Positions 48,701-57,447 of a DNA stretch of 64,000 nt are shown piece after piece. The translations under genes and the position numbers were made by a program. Source of the stretch: Bacteroidota bacterium (GTDB lineage: Bacteria; Bacteroidota; Bacteroidia; Chitinophagales; Saprospiraceae); contig JAKOVW010000079.1 in assembly GCA_029781865.1 (NCBI GenBank), positions 372,001 to 436,000 of the forward strand, in the 5' to 3' direction. Position 1 is the first letter of the stretch, and the number at the start of each line of letters is the position of its first letter. The notes below the pieces were generated by a model. That model made no database searches. It saw only the letters and a list, made by a program, of their open reading frames with translations, and was not told the DNA's origin.

Positions 48701-49224
48701 GCAGCGGACCAGGAGAATATACATTAGTAATCAGTTTCAGACACCGTGGTACGACTAATCATTATTTTGAGGTCTTTGACCGCAATGGACCAATCGGCAC
48801 GTTTACGTTTTCGCAAACTCCTGACGACACCATTACCATTGAACACTTCAAGAAAAGTGGTCATGATTTTGATCTGGTTAAAATATGTGAAAACGATAAT
48901 CCTGCATGTTGTTCTGCAGTTGAATTCAGGACAATAACCTGTGACAGCTTGATTAATGATCCAAATAAATTCAATTTATCCAACCTGGTCGTAAACACCA
49001 ATAATGCATCAAACCTGGTTTCCATCTTTTCTGAGGTTGAAATTCCCGGCGATCTTGAAATTGAAATGTTTAACATGGAAGGAAGACAAATTCCTATTGA
49101 CAATGTAATCAGACAACCACATGAAATATTTATTTCATCTACTTTACTGACAACCGAACTCTATTTTATCCGATTAAAAAGTCACGACAGTACTAAAACA
49201 TACAAGTTTTTCCATATCAGATAA
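45754..49224 (+). CDS. Secreted protein of ten to eleven Cys-rich ~93-aa tandem repeats (unrecognised family)
   Basis: I do not recognise this family. The ATG at 45754 gives 1,156 aa and a signal peptide (MKLKHLLFLFLSIPGLGGF); codons at 45730 and 45733 are alternative starts. From Cys at nt 45829 the protein is a tandem array. Each unit runs about 90-96 residues: C[KN]LSxL, KTDCDSDNxF, a beta-rich stretch with a Cys-Phe, a Gly-x-Phe-x-Tyr, GPFxGDC, KDCxxPxC, then VCCGTPPEP as linker. A typical unit has eight cysteines. Units 4-6 (46666-47529) are nearly identical; the tenth loses several cysteines. A divergent eleventh (from 48664) leads to a tail ending TYKFFHIR that resembles a T9SS sorting domain without the usual PNP. 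An extended disulfide-rich fibre or adhesin is inferred. It lies next to the giant paralogues and has its own terminator. Confidence 0.85.
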   Translation: MKLKHLLFLFLSIPGLGGFNTLLSACELWELTLLKTDCNSDNKFNVKINFNYKDASNCFTVTGNGVNYGTFEYSQLPVILTGLSGDCHTNYEFQITDCNNKDCHVSKNLGIVCCPECNISNLKLEKTPCDSNDKFWVFLNFNHENTSHCFHLKINDHFYGDFEYASLPVKIGPLEGDCTTDRVFAVYDCDKPDACNAKIGLDKVCCNHDCKLSNLKIEKTACDSLNMFKMIISFKADFVSDSFVIKVGDKSYGKFKYGNPAYKIGPFPGDCITKFKLLIFDDKNPQCATDTIWGPVCCGTPPEPCKLSELNVIKTDCDSDNHFYVDINFLNKNSSGCFNLFVNNDLLGVFNYADLPLLHIGPFNGDCKTDYVFLVKDCVNPDCRIDKSIGKVCCGTPPEPCKLGEFEVIKSDCDSDNHFFINIKLLNKNSSNCFKLFVNNDLFGVFNYSDLPLLHIGPFNGDCKTDYVFLVKDCANPDCRIDKSIGKVCCGTPPEPCKLGELEVMKSDCDSDNHFFVNIKLLNKNSSNCFKLFVNNDLYGVFNYSDLPLLHIGPFNGDCKTEYVFLIKDCVNPDCRIDKSIGKVCCGTPPNPCNISDLRYEKTECNDLHQFFLVLNFNHSNNADCFHAFVNGVDKGQFPYSSLPLKIGPFPGDCHTEYSLLVKDCIDPHCAADKYVGVVCCDSIPPCHLYDLNAERSDCDSNNQFYVRFNFKSSNSSDCFRIKGNGNDYGMHNYSDLPLQLGPFNGDCKTNYEFVIQDCKNERCAIEKNLGIICCGTPPPPPCKLSELKLEKSECVGDKQFYVYLNFKHDGTSECFRVFGNGHSYGEFRYAQLPLKLGPFLGDCVTNYEFGIEDCVKHDCHISANLGEVCCDSTNSKYHDFEMARTDCDSNLMFKLKIKFLYRDVSDSFNLYINGVNSGTYAYTQLPISAGPLLADCKTNYKINIIDQKDTTVRIERIIEKPCCHPLNVECKIYDIKANPQHCSGPGEYTLVISFRHRGTTNHYFEVFDRNGPIGTFTFSQTPDDTITIEHFKKSGHDFDLVKICENDNPACCSAVEFRTITCDSLINDPNKFNLSNLVVNTNNASNLVSIFSEVEIPGDLEIEMFNMEGRQIPIDNVIRQPHEIFISSTLLTTELYFIRLKSHDSTKTYKFFHIR
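45829..48663 (+). repeat. Ten-unit in-frame coding tandem repeat (about 270-290 bp per unit)
   Basis: The repeat array of the Cys-rich secreted protein. Units 4, 5 and 6 are each exactly 288 bp (46666-46953, 46954-47241, 47242-47529) and are very similar in DNA, including synonymous sites. Outer units are conserved only in protein. This pattern indicates recent expansion in the centre of an older array. Confidence 0.88.
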
Positions 49225-49246
49225 TTAAAAAATATAGAATAATAAG

Positions 49247-49290
49247 AATAGAAAGCCGGAAACTAATTTGTGATCCGGCTTTTCTATTTT
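49247..49290 (+). terminator. Rho-independent terminator of the Cys-repeat gene
   Basis: AATAGAAAGCCGGA pairs with TCCGGCTTTTCTATT (one bulged T) across a 13-nt loop and ends in a TTTT stretch. It begins 23 bp after the stop at 49224 on the plus strand. Confidence 0.75.
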
Positions 49291-49479
49291 AAGATCTTAC
49301 AAGAATTATAAATAGCTAAACACCGATTTGATTCCTATTACCAGATAGTAGCAATGCATCATGACGCAATACCTATGATCCCTTCAATATCAGAAGCCGG
49401 CAAATAAGCAATTTTCGGCCATTCCCCTCCTCTATGGATTGCCACTGAAGAAGTGCCATTTTTTCCTGACATTTGCGGT

Positions 49480-50673
49480 ATGTTTAAGATCGCAAAACGA
49501 GCTCAATTAATGACGGAATCTGCCACCTTAAAGATGGCACAGATGGCACGGCAAATGACTTCTGAAGGTCACGACGTAATTAATCTCAGCCTTGGAGAAC
49601 CCGACTTTGATACTCCGATGCATATCAAGAATGCAGCCATAAATAGTATTGAAAGCGGGAATACAAAATACACTCCGGTAGCAGGCACCCTGGAGTTAAG
49701 ACAAAGCATCTCAAGAAAATTTCTAAGAGACAACAACATTCATTATAGCCCGGACGAAATTATCGTTTCCAATGGGGCTAAGCAGTGTTTCGCAAATCTA
49801 TGCTTTGCCATGCTCGAAGAAGGCGATGAAGTGATTTTGTTTGCCCCTTACTGGGTCTCTTATTATGAGATCATAAAATTAAGCGGAGCTACACCCGTCT
49901 GTGTTTTTGCAGGTGTAGAACATGACTTCAAACCAGGCTTAGAACAGTTAAAAGCGGCAATTACCGGCAATACCAGGATGTTAGTATTTTCAAGTCCTTG
50001 TAATCCTACCGGTACTGTTTTCTCTGAACAAGAATTGACAGCATATGCTGAGGTTTTAAAAGCTTATCCGGATATACTAGTCGTCGCGGATGAAATTTAT
50101 GAATACATTCAATTTGGCTCAAAGCACTTTAGTATTGCTTCTGTCCCCGGAATGAATCAGCGGACGGCTACTATCAATGGATTTTCAAAAGGTTTTTCAA
50201 TGACTGGGTGGAGATTGGGATACATGGGCGGTCCCAAAGACATCATAGATGCTTCAATCAAAATCCAAGGCCAATTCACTTCAGGTGCTGCTGCATTTAC
50301 ACAAAAGGCTGGTGCCTTTGCATTAGAATCCGATCTGAAGCCTACCTTTGAAATGTGTGAAGCATTCAGAAAAAGGAGAGATTTAGTACTACAGGAATTA
50401 AAATCAATTCCCGAATGGCTGGTCAACAAACCGCAAGGTGCATTTTATGTTTTACCAGATGTTAGCTCTTGTTTTGGAAAAAAATTTCAAAACAGCACGA
50501 TTGAAAATTCAGATGACCTTGCATTATTTATTTTAAAAGAAGCTAAGGTGGCTGTAGTTAATGGTATTGCCTTCGGTGCCCCCAACTGTTTGCGCATTTC
50601 TTATTCTTTGTCAGAACAAAAAATAGTCGAAGCCATTAAACGAATACGCTCTGCCTTGAATTTGTTGAATTAA
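49480..50673 (+). CDS. Pyridoxal phosphate-dependent aminotransferase (aspartate aminotransferase-like)
   Basis: A 397-aa class I aminotransferase, probably aspartate-oxaloacetate or a broad-specificity relative. The ATG at 49480 begins MFKIAKRAQLMTESATLKM, aligning with the usual AspC-type start; a GTG at 49453 would only add nine residues. Signatures are INLSLGEPDFDTP, NTKYTPVAGTLELRQ, SNGAKQCFANL, SPCNPTGTVFS, VADEIYEYI and the PLP lysine in NGFSKGFSMTGWRLGY. Cytoplasmic. The gene stands alone. The region upstream of it shows no recognised regulatory element apart from the terminator of the previous gene. Confidence 0.92.
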   Translation: MFKIAKRAQLMTESATLKMAQMARQMTSEGHDVINLSLGEPDFDTPMHIKNAAINSIESGNTKYTPVAGTLELRQSISRKFLRDNNIHYSPDEIIVSNGAKQCFANLCFAMLEEGDEVILFAPYWVSYYEIIKLSGATPVCVFAGVEHDFKPGLEQLKAAITGNTRMLVFSSPCNPTGTVFSEQELTAYAEVLKAYPDILVVADEIYEYIQFGSKHFSIASVPGMNQRTATINGFSKGFSMTGWRLGYMGGPKDIIDASIKIQGQFTSGAAAFTQKAGAFALESDLKPTFEMCEAFRKRRDLVLQELKSIPEWLVNKPQGAFYVLPDVSSCFGKKFQNSTIENSDDLALFILKEAKVAVVNGIAFGAPNCLRISYSLSEQKIVEAIKRIRSALNLLN

Positions 50674-50687
50674 AAGTGAACAGTTGC

Positions 50688-50713
50688 GCAGTCTGTCAAA
50701 GAATGCAGACTGC
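50688..50713. repeat. Inverted repeat between convergent genes
   Basis: GCAGTCTG and CAGACTGC form an 8-bp perfect stem around a 10-nt loop, between the stops of the aminotransferase and the lipoprotein genes. Neither side has a T-run, so if it ends transcription it does so weakly. Confidence 0.5.
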
Positions 50714-50789
50714 ATATAATTAAGCCATAAAAAATTTATCTTATCAAGTATTCGTATCTTCTTCGCTCACTTCTTATTTAACCATAGAT

Positions 50790-52181
50790 TTAGTCAATCA
50801 TCTTATATTTATTCTCTTTGACTTCAATCAATTTAATGTATTTATTTTCAAAATAATCAATTTCACCGGAGGTATCATGAATATTTTTATAGACGGGTTT
50901 AAATAAAAATTGAGTTTCCATGTAATCACTTCCATTGAGCTCCGTATTCAGGTAAAATTGTTTTCCGTATTTCTGCAATGAGCTAATCACAAACTTGGTC
51001 AGATCATATCCTTCCATGGCATCCTCGCTGGGGAACTCTCTGTATTTTTCAAAATAGCTTCTTTTAAATTGGCGAACCTCAGGACGTTCACCATCTACAA
51101 AATTACTAATTGAAATGCGGACATTGAGGGTATTTATGTATTCCTGAATTTCCGATTTCATCTCAAGCCACTTATATAACCCATAGACATAGACAATCTT
51201 ATTTTTCTTTTCAGACATCACTCTCCTGAGAAAATGATAGATATAATTTTCATCCCGGGAAGATGCCATTGGCAAAATAAATACAGTTGGATCCTCTGCC
51301 TTCAGGAACTTTTCCAGAATTGGCTCCGGCCTGGTTGCAAGGTCCTCCTCTGAAATAATTTCTTCCTTTATTTCCTGACCTTCATCGACCAGATTATTGA
51401 ACAATTTCAATTTGGAATCTTCTTTCGACTTTGAAATCAGCAAGATGTTTGCTATAGGAAAATGATTCCGTACATGATCATTGATAAGCTGATAATGTGA
51501 TAATAGGCCAGCTTTAGCCTGAAAATAATACGGATTCCGATCTGCAATCGTAGAACTACTGATCCAGGGACTAATCAGAATAGTTTCATTTTTTTTGGCC
51601 CATTCTGCGGCAGTTTTCAATTCATTACTCTTATAAGGACCAATGACCACCTGTGGTAAGCTGTTTTGAAATCCAGTCAAAATATCTTTTGATTGATCAT
51701 TATCTCCAGTATCAAATACATCCATTAATACCGGAACAGAAGCTACATGATTAAATTCATCCATAGCCATTTTCATGCCGGCGTAATAATGGACGAATCT
51801 CAGGTTGTTGATCGGAATATTTCTATCGGCAGTATCAATTTCATCCGATTTGAATGGAATTAAAGCTGCTAACTTGATTTGACTCAATGGCTTAAAATTC
51901 TTCTCATTCCAATTTGCTGCATTTCTGCCTTCCTCTTCAATAGAAACAACCTTGTCCTTGTTTTTTGAAGGCAACTCTTTCCAGATTATAGTATCGATCT
52001 TTTCCGGCAATTGCTTTTTTACAGTTACTTCATGGTGGTCACCAACAGGTTTATTTGATGGCTTCACAACCACAATCTTTTTAGATGACCCACAAGAAAA
52101 CAAAACCGCAACAACCAGGATTAATAAAGCTAAAATATTATTCCCACTCAATTGTCGCCGGTGGTTTTGAACTGATATCAT
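50790..52181 (-). CDS. Periplasmic-binding-protein-fold lipoprotein (type 1 PBP/LppC-like)
   Basis: The ATG at 52181 gives 463 aa with a lipoprotein signal ending [12 protein letters not shown]. The frame has other possible starts at 52247 and a TTG at 52151. After a variable linker, residues about 100-463 resemble a type 1 periplasmic ligand-binding fold as in amino-acid ABC receptors and LpoA/Lpp[65 protein letters not shown] and [18 protein letters not shown]. No ABC permease or ATPase is nearby, so a structural or peptidoglycan-linked role is as likely as transport. The coding start overlaps the guaA 3' end by 44 nt. Confidence 0.8.
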   Translation of the reverse strand: MISVQNHRRQLSGNNILALLILVVAVLFSCGSSKKIVVVKPSNKPVGDHHEVTVKKQLPEKIDTIIWKELPSKNKDKVVSIEEEGRNAANWNEKNFKPLSQIKLAALIPFKSDEIDTADRNIPINNLRFVHYYAGMKMAMDEFNHVASVPVLMDVFDTGDNDQSKDILTGFQNSLPQVVIGPYKSNELKTAAEWAKKNETILISPWISSSTIADRNPYYFQAKAGLLSHYQLINDHVRNHFPIANILLISKSKEDSKLKLFNNLVDEGQEIKEEIISEEDLATRPEPILEKFLKAEDPTVFILPMASSRDENYIYHFLRRVMSEKKNKIVYVYGLYKWLEMKSEIQEYINTLNVRISISNFVDGERPEVRQFKRSYFEKYREFPSEDAMEGYDLTKFVISSLQKYGKQFYLNTELNGSDYMETQFLFKPVYKNIHDTSGEIDYFENKYIKLIEVKENKYKMID

Positions 52182-53667
52182 AAACGACTCTGTTGATTCC
52201 CTTAACTTGATTAATAATTTCATTGGAAATTTTAGCCAGAATTTCATGAGGAATCTGGCTCCATTCGGCTGTCATTCCATCCGTAGAATTTACTGCACGC
52301 AAGGCAATGACTTGTTCATAGGTACGCTCATCTCCCATGACGCCAACCGTTTGAATTGGCAGAAGAATTGTACCGGCCTGCCATATTTTATCATACAAAT
52401 TATGCTCTTTCAAATTTCGAATATAGACAGCATCTGCTTTCTGTAACAAACTTACATTTTCCGGAGAAACAGCACCAATAATTCGTATTGCAAGACCAGG
52501 GCCTGGAAATGGATGCCTGCCAAGTATTTCGCTGGGCAAACCCAATGCAGCGCCCACTTGTCTGACCTCATCTTTAAATAAAAGTTTAAGTGGCTCAATT
52601 ATTTTCAAGTGCAACGTATCGGGCAATCCACCAACGTTGTGATGCGATTTAATGGTCATGGATGGTCCATATACGGAAACGGATTCTATGATATCCGGAT
52701 AAATGGTCCCCTGACATAACCATTTTACTTCCGGATAACTCAGCGCAGCATGCTGAAATACATCAATAAATACTTTACCGATTATTTTGCGTTTTTGCTC
52801 CGGATCTGTAACGCCTTTCAATGCAGAATAGAATTCATCTTTTGCGTTGATCCCTTTTACATCAAGACCAAGTCGTTTGTACGTGTCTAAAACCTGATCA
52901 TATTCATTTAAACGCAACAATCCATTGTCAATAAAAAAACAGTGCAGATTTTTACCAATGGCTTGTTTCATAATTAAAGCAGCAACAGATGAATCAACCC
53001 CACCCGACAGAGCCAGTAGTACTTGCTCATTTTTTATTTGCGCTCGTATAGAATCCACGGTATCATCAATAAATGAACTCGTAGTCCACTCGGATTTGAT
53101 TTGACAGATTCCCTTTAAAAAATTTTCAAGGATTGTTTTTCCATATGTTGTATGCATCACTTCTGGATGAAATTGAACTGCATATACCGGAAATTCCGTG
53201 TCAATACCTTTAAATACTGCAACAGGAATACTCTCTGTATTCGCTATCAATTCATATCCATCCGGTAGTTGACTTATAGTATCGCTGTGTGACATCCAAA
53301 CCTGTGAAGAATCCGGTAATCCCTTTAGGAATTCATCTTTCTTTACAATATTCAGCATTGCACGTCCATATTCCCTTTTATCAGAAGCCTGTACCTGACC
53401 ACCTAAATTATGAGCCAACAACTGAGCTCCATAACAGATACCCAGTAATGGATACTGTTTTGTGATTTTTTGAATATCAACACTTGGGTGCCCGGAGTCC
53501 CTTACTGAACTGGGACTTCCTGAAAGGATTATGGCTTTGATTTCCTCATCATCCGGAATTGGTTTATGAAAGGGTATTATTTCACAATATATTTCAAGCT
53601 CCCGAATTCTTCTTGCTATCAATTGTGTGACCTGTGATCCAAAATCAAGAATGATTACTTTTTGCAT
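52138..53667 (-). CDS. guaA: GMP synthase (glutamine-hydrolysing)
   Basis: Converts XMP to GMP with glutamine and ATP. The 509-aa protein has the class I amidotransferase domain (about 1-190) with nucleophile Cys78 in [15 protein letters not shown] and VQFHPEV. The ATP pyrophosphatase domain follows ([15 protein letters not shown]-loop around 220), and the C-terminal dimerisation domain contains [14 protein letters not shown] and ends KPPATIEWE, as in GuaA. Cytoplasmic. It lies in the minus-strand run DoxX-like, nusB, guaA, lipoprotein, and its end overlaps the lipoprotein start. Confidence 0.97.
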   Translation of the reverse strand: MQKVIILDFGSQVTQLIARRIRELEIYCEIIPFHKPIPDDEEIKAIILSGSPSSVRDSGHPSVDIQKITKQYPLLGICYGAQLLAHNLGGQVQASDKREYGRAMLNIVKKDEFLKGLPDSSQVWMSHSDTISQLPDGYELIANTESIPVAVFKGIDTEFPVYAVQFHPEVMHTTYGKTILENFLKGICQIKSEWTTSSFIDDTVDSIRAQIKNEQVLLALSGGVDSSVAALIMKQAIGKNLHCFFIDNGLLRLNEYDQVLDTYKRLGLDVKGINAKDEFYSALKGVTDPEQKRKIIGKVFIDVFQHAALSYPEVKWLCQGTIYPDIIESVSVYGPSMTIKSHHNVGGLPDTLHLKIIEPLKLLFKDEVRQVGAALGLPSEILGRHPFPGPGLAIRIIGAVSPENVSLLQKADAVYIRNLKEHNLYDKIWQAGTILLPIQTVGVMGDERTYEQVIALRAVNSTDGMTAEWSQIPHEILAKISNEIINQVKGINRVVYDISSKPPATIEWE

Positions 53668-53791
53668 GGAGAATTGGTATATCGACCGCTAACAAATGTC
53701 CGCTGAAAGCGGAATGGCATAATTTTATTTTTGATACTTAAAAACTTCCAATAGATCAACCGACTTGCGTGTAAGTCCAGAGATAAAAACA

Positions 53792-54724
53792 TTACAAACT
53801 CAATCCTCTTCCCTCTTTTACAATCTTTCCTTCTGCTTCCAATTGCTTTAATAATTTATCCAAAACGCCATTCACAAATTCTTTGGATTTGTCTGTACTG
53901 TATGTTTTAGATAGTTCAACGTATTCGTTTAAAGTAACTTTCGCAGGTATCGTTTTGAAATGAGTCATTTCGACTACACCCATTTTTATTAAGATCATAT
54001 CAATCAAAGCTACCCGTTCAGAATCCCAGTTATCTAAAATCGGATGAATAAGTGCATCCAGCTCTTTTTCGTCCTTGTAAGTTCTTTCCAACAAAAATTT
54101 ACCAAAATTATAAACCGTGTCATGATCCGGAATATGTTCTTCATAAATAGGTCCGGACTTTGGCAATATCTTTAAGGTCTTCTTCAGCGCTCCAATAACC
54201 AGGGATTTATCGTCGGTCCATCCGGTAAATCGATCATCCATGATTTCATTAAAAACTTCACTTCTCCTGCAAAAACGGTATAGCTCAAGCAACATTTCAA
54301 TATGATCTTCATTGGTGGATTCAGATACCAGGTACTTTTGATATGCCTCTTCTTTACAGAAATCCTTATATATTTTTCGAAACAAATCTTCATCCAGACC
54401 TTCGGCACATTTTTCCTCCTTGAATTTTTCATTCAAGTCCTTATTAGATACCAAGCTGGATATCAGTTGATTAGTATATATTTTGTCTTTAAAAATTTTG
54501 TCTTCGTCTGATTTGATATGTTTAGCGGATCTGATTCTATAATCTTCTTCCGCAAGGGAACAAACCTTTATAATACAATAAAGATTGAGTAGATACAAGC
54601 GAAAGGAATCCTGAACAGTATTAAAATACGATTTTAAAGCCTCTGGGAAGCTTAGTTCCTTATCTTGAGCCAGACTATACAATTGTTGCATCACTTTGAC
54701 GCGAACATTCCTCCTACTCAACAT
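53792..54724 (-). CDS. nusB: Transcription antitermination factor NusB (long Bacteroidota form)
   Basis: NusB binds boxA RNA with NusE (S10) during rRNA transcription antitermination. At 310 aa it is about twice the E. coli length (139). The N-terminal ~190 residues, starting MLSRRNVRVKVMQQLYSLAQ, form an additional helical region typical of Bacteroidota NusB. The C-terminal ~110 contain the recognisable NusB core: LERTYKDEKELDALIHPIL, ERVALIDMILIKMGVVEM, KVTLNEYVELSKTY and FVNGVLDKLLKQL. A minus-strand TAnnTTTG element lies 25 bp upstream of the start. Confidence 0.93.
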   Translation of the reverse strand: MLSRRNVRVKVMQQLYSLAQDKELSFPEALKSYFNTVQDSFRLYLLNLYCIIKVCSLAEEDYRIRSAKHIKSDEDKIFKDKIYTNQLISSLVSNKDLNEKFKEEKCAEGLDEDLFRKIYKDFCKEEAYQKYLVSESTNEDHIEMLLELYRFCRRSEVFNEIMDDRFTGWTDDKSLVIGALKKTLKILPKSGPIYEEHIPDHDTVYNFGKFLLERTYKDEKELDALIHPILDNWDSERVALIDMILIKMGVVEMTHFKTIPAKVTLNEYVELSKTYSTDKSKEFVNGVLDKLLKQLEAEGKIVKEGRGLSL

Positions 54725-54749
54725 GTAGTGTTACGACTTTTGATTGAGG

Positions 54750-54757
54750 CAAAAATA
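54750..54757 (-). promoter_or_regulatory. Candidate Bacteroidota -7 element for nusB
   Basis: On the minus strand the sequence is TATTTTTG, matching TAnnTTTG, 25 bp upstream of the nusB ATG in the 75-bp gap after the DoxX-like gene. The -33 TTG is not evident. Confidence 0.35.
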
Positions 54758-54799
54758 CACCCTTTTGCCGAGATAAAAAATCAGAACATATAATAATTT

Positions 54800-56320
54800 T
54801 TAATATATTTTATTTGCAAATTCATTCAGGAACTTAGTACGGAGTTCATTCGCACCCGGCAGATGCTTGTAATGCCATTTGTGAATTATCTTACCTTCTT
54901 TCAAAAGCAACAGCCCGGGATTGGAACGCATTATTGTTTTAAGTAATAAGTCATCTGCCTCATAACAAACAACAGACATTCCAGTAGTTATTTTTAAATG
55001 ATTGATCCCCTCTTCTGTAAGCCCTCCGAAAACTGCAGAGCCAATCACATTTTCTGCTTTAACGCTATCGATTAGCGGAAGCATTTTGGTCTTTAAAATA
55101 CTTACAAAATCCGGATCCCAGTCATATTGATTTCTTTTTACCAATTTCTTTTCCGTACCGGAAGCCACTCTTTTTATTATTACACTATCCTTGTTTTTTA
55201 GCTTGAATACAGCAGTATCCATTTTATAGATCGTGTCAATGCGTTCTTCTTCAACTAATTTAACCTGATATTTTACTTTAGGACTAAGAATAATCAGATT
55301 GTAATGCGGATCACTCAATAAGCTCTCTGTAACGGATTGTCCATCCATCCCAAGAATATCAAAATCTGAAATTTTTGTTCTGGGAATTTTAGGTTCTGTT
55401 TTTATCTGATCCAAGGTTTCCCAACTTGCTTTAAAATTCGAATTTAATTTAAAGGAATCCAGATAGGCTTTATAAGGAATTTCAATTACTTTATTGTCCT
55501 GCTTGTTTCTCAGGCGATACGCTTTGATTTCCACTTCGGCCATTGCTTTTTGCTCTTCTTCCAATTTGGTTTTTATATTGACACCAATTTTGAACGGTCT
55601 GAAGTCCCATACGGGTTCATTCCAAATAAAATTACTCCATGAAAAGAGTAAAAATCCCATGGTGCTGATCAATGTTAAAGAAGTCCTGACTGTCGGACTG
55701 AAAAGCTCATGCAATTTTCTCCAGCGGAACAAAAACCAGATCGCCGGAACCATCAATATCAGATCTTTGAGAAAAGAGACCTTGGGCACCAATTTGATAA
55801 AATCACCGAAACAGCCACAATCAGTCACTCTCATCTGATCTTTATTGAATGCCGTCCACTTGGAGAACTCAAAGAAATTAGTATCCGTCGGTACGTAACC
55901 TGTAAGAAAAGTAAACCCGGTCAGTATCGTAAAGAAAATCATAATAATTAAAAACATCCATGCTGAAATCCTTCGCTGATAACCTATGATCAGCATAATT
56001 CCCAAAACAATTTCAAGCACAATCATAAATACTGAAAAAGACACCTTGAAGTTGGATAACACAGGAAATATCGGTGCGAGAAACTTCAGAAAAGAACCTT
56101 TACAGGTATCCTGAAACGCTGTAAAATACTGCTCCATCTTGTATGCAGTTCCCAAAGGATCAACAGCCTTTACAAACCCGGAAAAAATAAATAATGATCC
56201 GGCAAAATTCTGAATAAAACTGTCGACCAGATTGATTTGATTCTGCTTCATCCATGCAATTAAACCGGTAAGAATGAAAGCTGCAATGCCGATATAAATA
56301 AATAAAGTTACAATAGTCAT
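54800..56320 (-). CDS. BT_3928-type DoxX family membrane protein with thioredoxin-like C-terminal domain
   Basis: A 506-aa inner-membrane protein. The N terminus has a signal-anchor helix (about 5-22) and a DoxX-like four-helix region to about residue 215: FAGSLFIFSGFVKAVDPLG, VLEIVLGIMLIIGY and VPKVSFLKDLILMVPAIWFLF. The LFSWSNFIWNEP segment (about 230) ends the membrane part. A soluble part of ~270 residues follows. Its last ~90 residues resemble a thioredoxin fold (SNPGLLLLKEGKIIHKWHYK like the late beta-strand hairpin of TlpA proteins) but no CxxC is present. DoxX homologues are linked to quinone or redox partners; this function is not established. Upstream of nusB on the same strand. Confidence 0.85.
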   Translation of the reverse strand: MTIVTLFIYIGIAAFILTGLIAWMKQNQINLVDSFIQNFAGSLFIFSGFVKAVDPLGTAYKMEQYFTAFQDTCKGSFLKFLAPIFPVLSNFKVSFSVFMIVLEIVLGIMLIIGYQRRISAWMFLIIMIFFTILTGFTFLTGYVPTDTNFFEFSKWTAFNKDQMRVTDCGCFGDFIKLVPKVSFLKDLILMVPAIWFLFRWRKLHELFSPTVRTSLTLISTMGFLLFSWSNFIWNEPVWDFRPFKIGVNIKTKLEEEQKAMAEVEIKAYRLRNKQDNKVIEIPYKAYLDSFKLNSNFKASWETLDQIKTEPKIPRTKISDFDILGMDGQSVTESLLSDPHYNLIILSPKVKYQVKLVEEERIDTIYKMDTAVFKLKNKDSVIIKRVASGTEKKLVKRNQYDWDPDFVSILKTKMLPLIDSVKAENVIGSAVFGGLTEEGINHLKITTGMSVVCYEADDLLLKTIMRSNPGLLLLKEGKIIHKWHYKHLPGANELRTKFLNEFANKIY

Positions 56321-56573
56321 ATTTTAGGATTTATTGTTGGTCAGTTGTCTAGGAATTGGTTAGTTAACTATAAGTGGTGATTATTGATTAACATGCAGCA
56401 GAACATCGATTTTCCTTTGATTGATTGCCCGGATTCCTTTTCGCTTTTAGGCATTTGGCCATACTGAACTAAAGGTAATCCGGTTATTTTAGTTTTAGCA
56501 CGTATGCAAAATTAATTTTCAAAATGAATTAGCATAGCCTTTTGTTTTATATGACGAATCAATTTTTTGTTAA

Positions 56574-56581
56574 TAGCTTTG
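56574..56581 (+). promoter_or_regulatory. Candidate Bacteroidota -7 element for the EamA gene
   Basis: TAGCTTTG matches TAnnTTTG and lies 7 bp before the ATG at 56589. A -33 TTG is not found at the usual spacing. The 268-bp region between the divergent genes holds nothing else I recognise. Confidence 0.38.
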
Positions 56582-56588
56582 CAATTCA

Positions 56589-57446
56589 ATGTTTTACACT
56601 GTTTTCTGCATACTCTGTACAGCCTTGCTGGGCGTATTGTTCAAAACGTATGAAAGCACATCGACCAAGGCCAGTGTGATCATTCCAGTCAATTACATGG
56701 TTTGTTTTGCAATTGGATGTATACATTCAGGAACAGCAGTTTTCAGTTCATTTTCTCCAGGATGGATTCCATACATACTAGTCCTGGGTTGTTTGTTTAT
56801 AATGGGATTTCGCCTGTTTGCCCGATCAATACGAATGGCCGGTCTTCCTGTGGCCACTTTGTTTCAAAAAATGTCTGTCTTGCTGACGGTGTTATTTGCC
56901 CTGGTATTGGGTGATTCGATGAACAACTTCCAATTCTTAGGCGTGTTAACCGGTTTGCTCTCCATGTTCCTGATTATAGATCACCACAACCTACAAAGTA
57001 AAAATTTTAGAGACTATTTGGCTGTACTGGCCGGGACACTAATTATTTCATCTTGTTTAGAAATTCTGTTTATATTAATAGACAAATGGCTTTTTTTATC
57101 AACCAATGAAAAACTTATTTTTCCAGCCTATCTTTTTTTTGTTGCCGGAATACTTGGTTTTATTTCCGAATACTGGATTGAATCCAAAATCAGCATTTCA
57201 AAAAAAGAGTTGTTCTATGGAATAATATTAGGAATCCCAAACTTTTATTCCATCTATTTTCTGATGATGACCCTGAATCGTGAATTTTCCGGTGCTGTAT
57301 TTTTTCCTTTATTAAACTGCAGTATAATCGCACTATCCTGCACGATTGGCTTTGTCTTTTTTAAAGAACCAGTAACCCGGTTGAAACTTACCGGAGTAGT
57401 ACTTTCTATGCTATCAACGTTTTTGATTTATTATTTTAAACAGTAA
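56589..57446 (+). CDS. EamA/DMT superfamily transporter
   Basis: A 285-aa hydrophobic protein with about ten predicted membrane helices, consistent with the drug/metabolite transporter (EamA, ten-TM) family: FYTVFCILCTALLGVLFKTY, IMGFRLFARSIRMAGLPVATLF, LGVLTGLLSMFLIID and the C-terminal helix LTGVVLSMLSTFLIYYF. The short second half, with FKEPVTRLKLTGV, is typical of DMT proteins. The substrate is unknown. It is followed by the YigZ/IMPACT gene after 1 nt and likely leads a small operon with it and coaE. Confidence 0.85.
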   Translation: MFYTVFCILCTALLGVLFKTYESTSTKASVIIPVNYMVCFAIGCIHSGTAVFSSFSPGWIPYILVLGCLFIMGFRLFARSIRMAGLPVATLFQKMSVLLTVLFALVLGDSMNNFQFLGVLTGLLSMFLIIDHHNLQSKNFRDYLAVLAGTLIISSCLEILFILIDKWLFLSTNEKLIFPAYLFFVAGILGFISEYWIESKISISKKELFYGIILGIPNFYSIYFLMMTLNREFSGAVFFPLLNCSIIALSCTIGFVFFKEPVTRLKLTGVVLSMLSTFLIYYFKQ

Positions 57447-57447
57447 A

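Noticed and set aside
25000-49300. Giant-gene cluster as a mobile or horizontally acquired island
   Set aside because: No integrase, transposase, tRNA boundary or direct flanking repeats are seen, and base composition by eye is like the neighbours.
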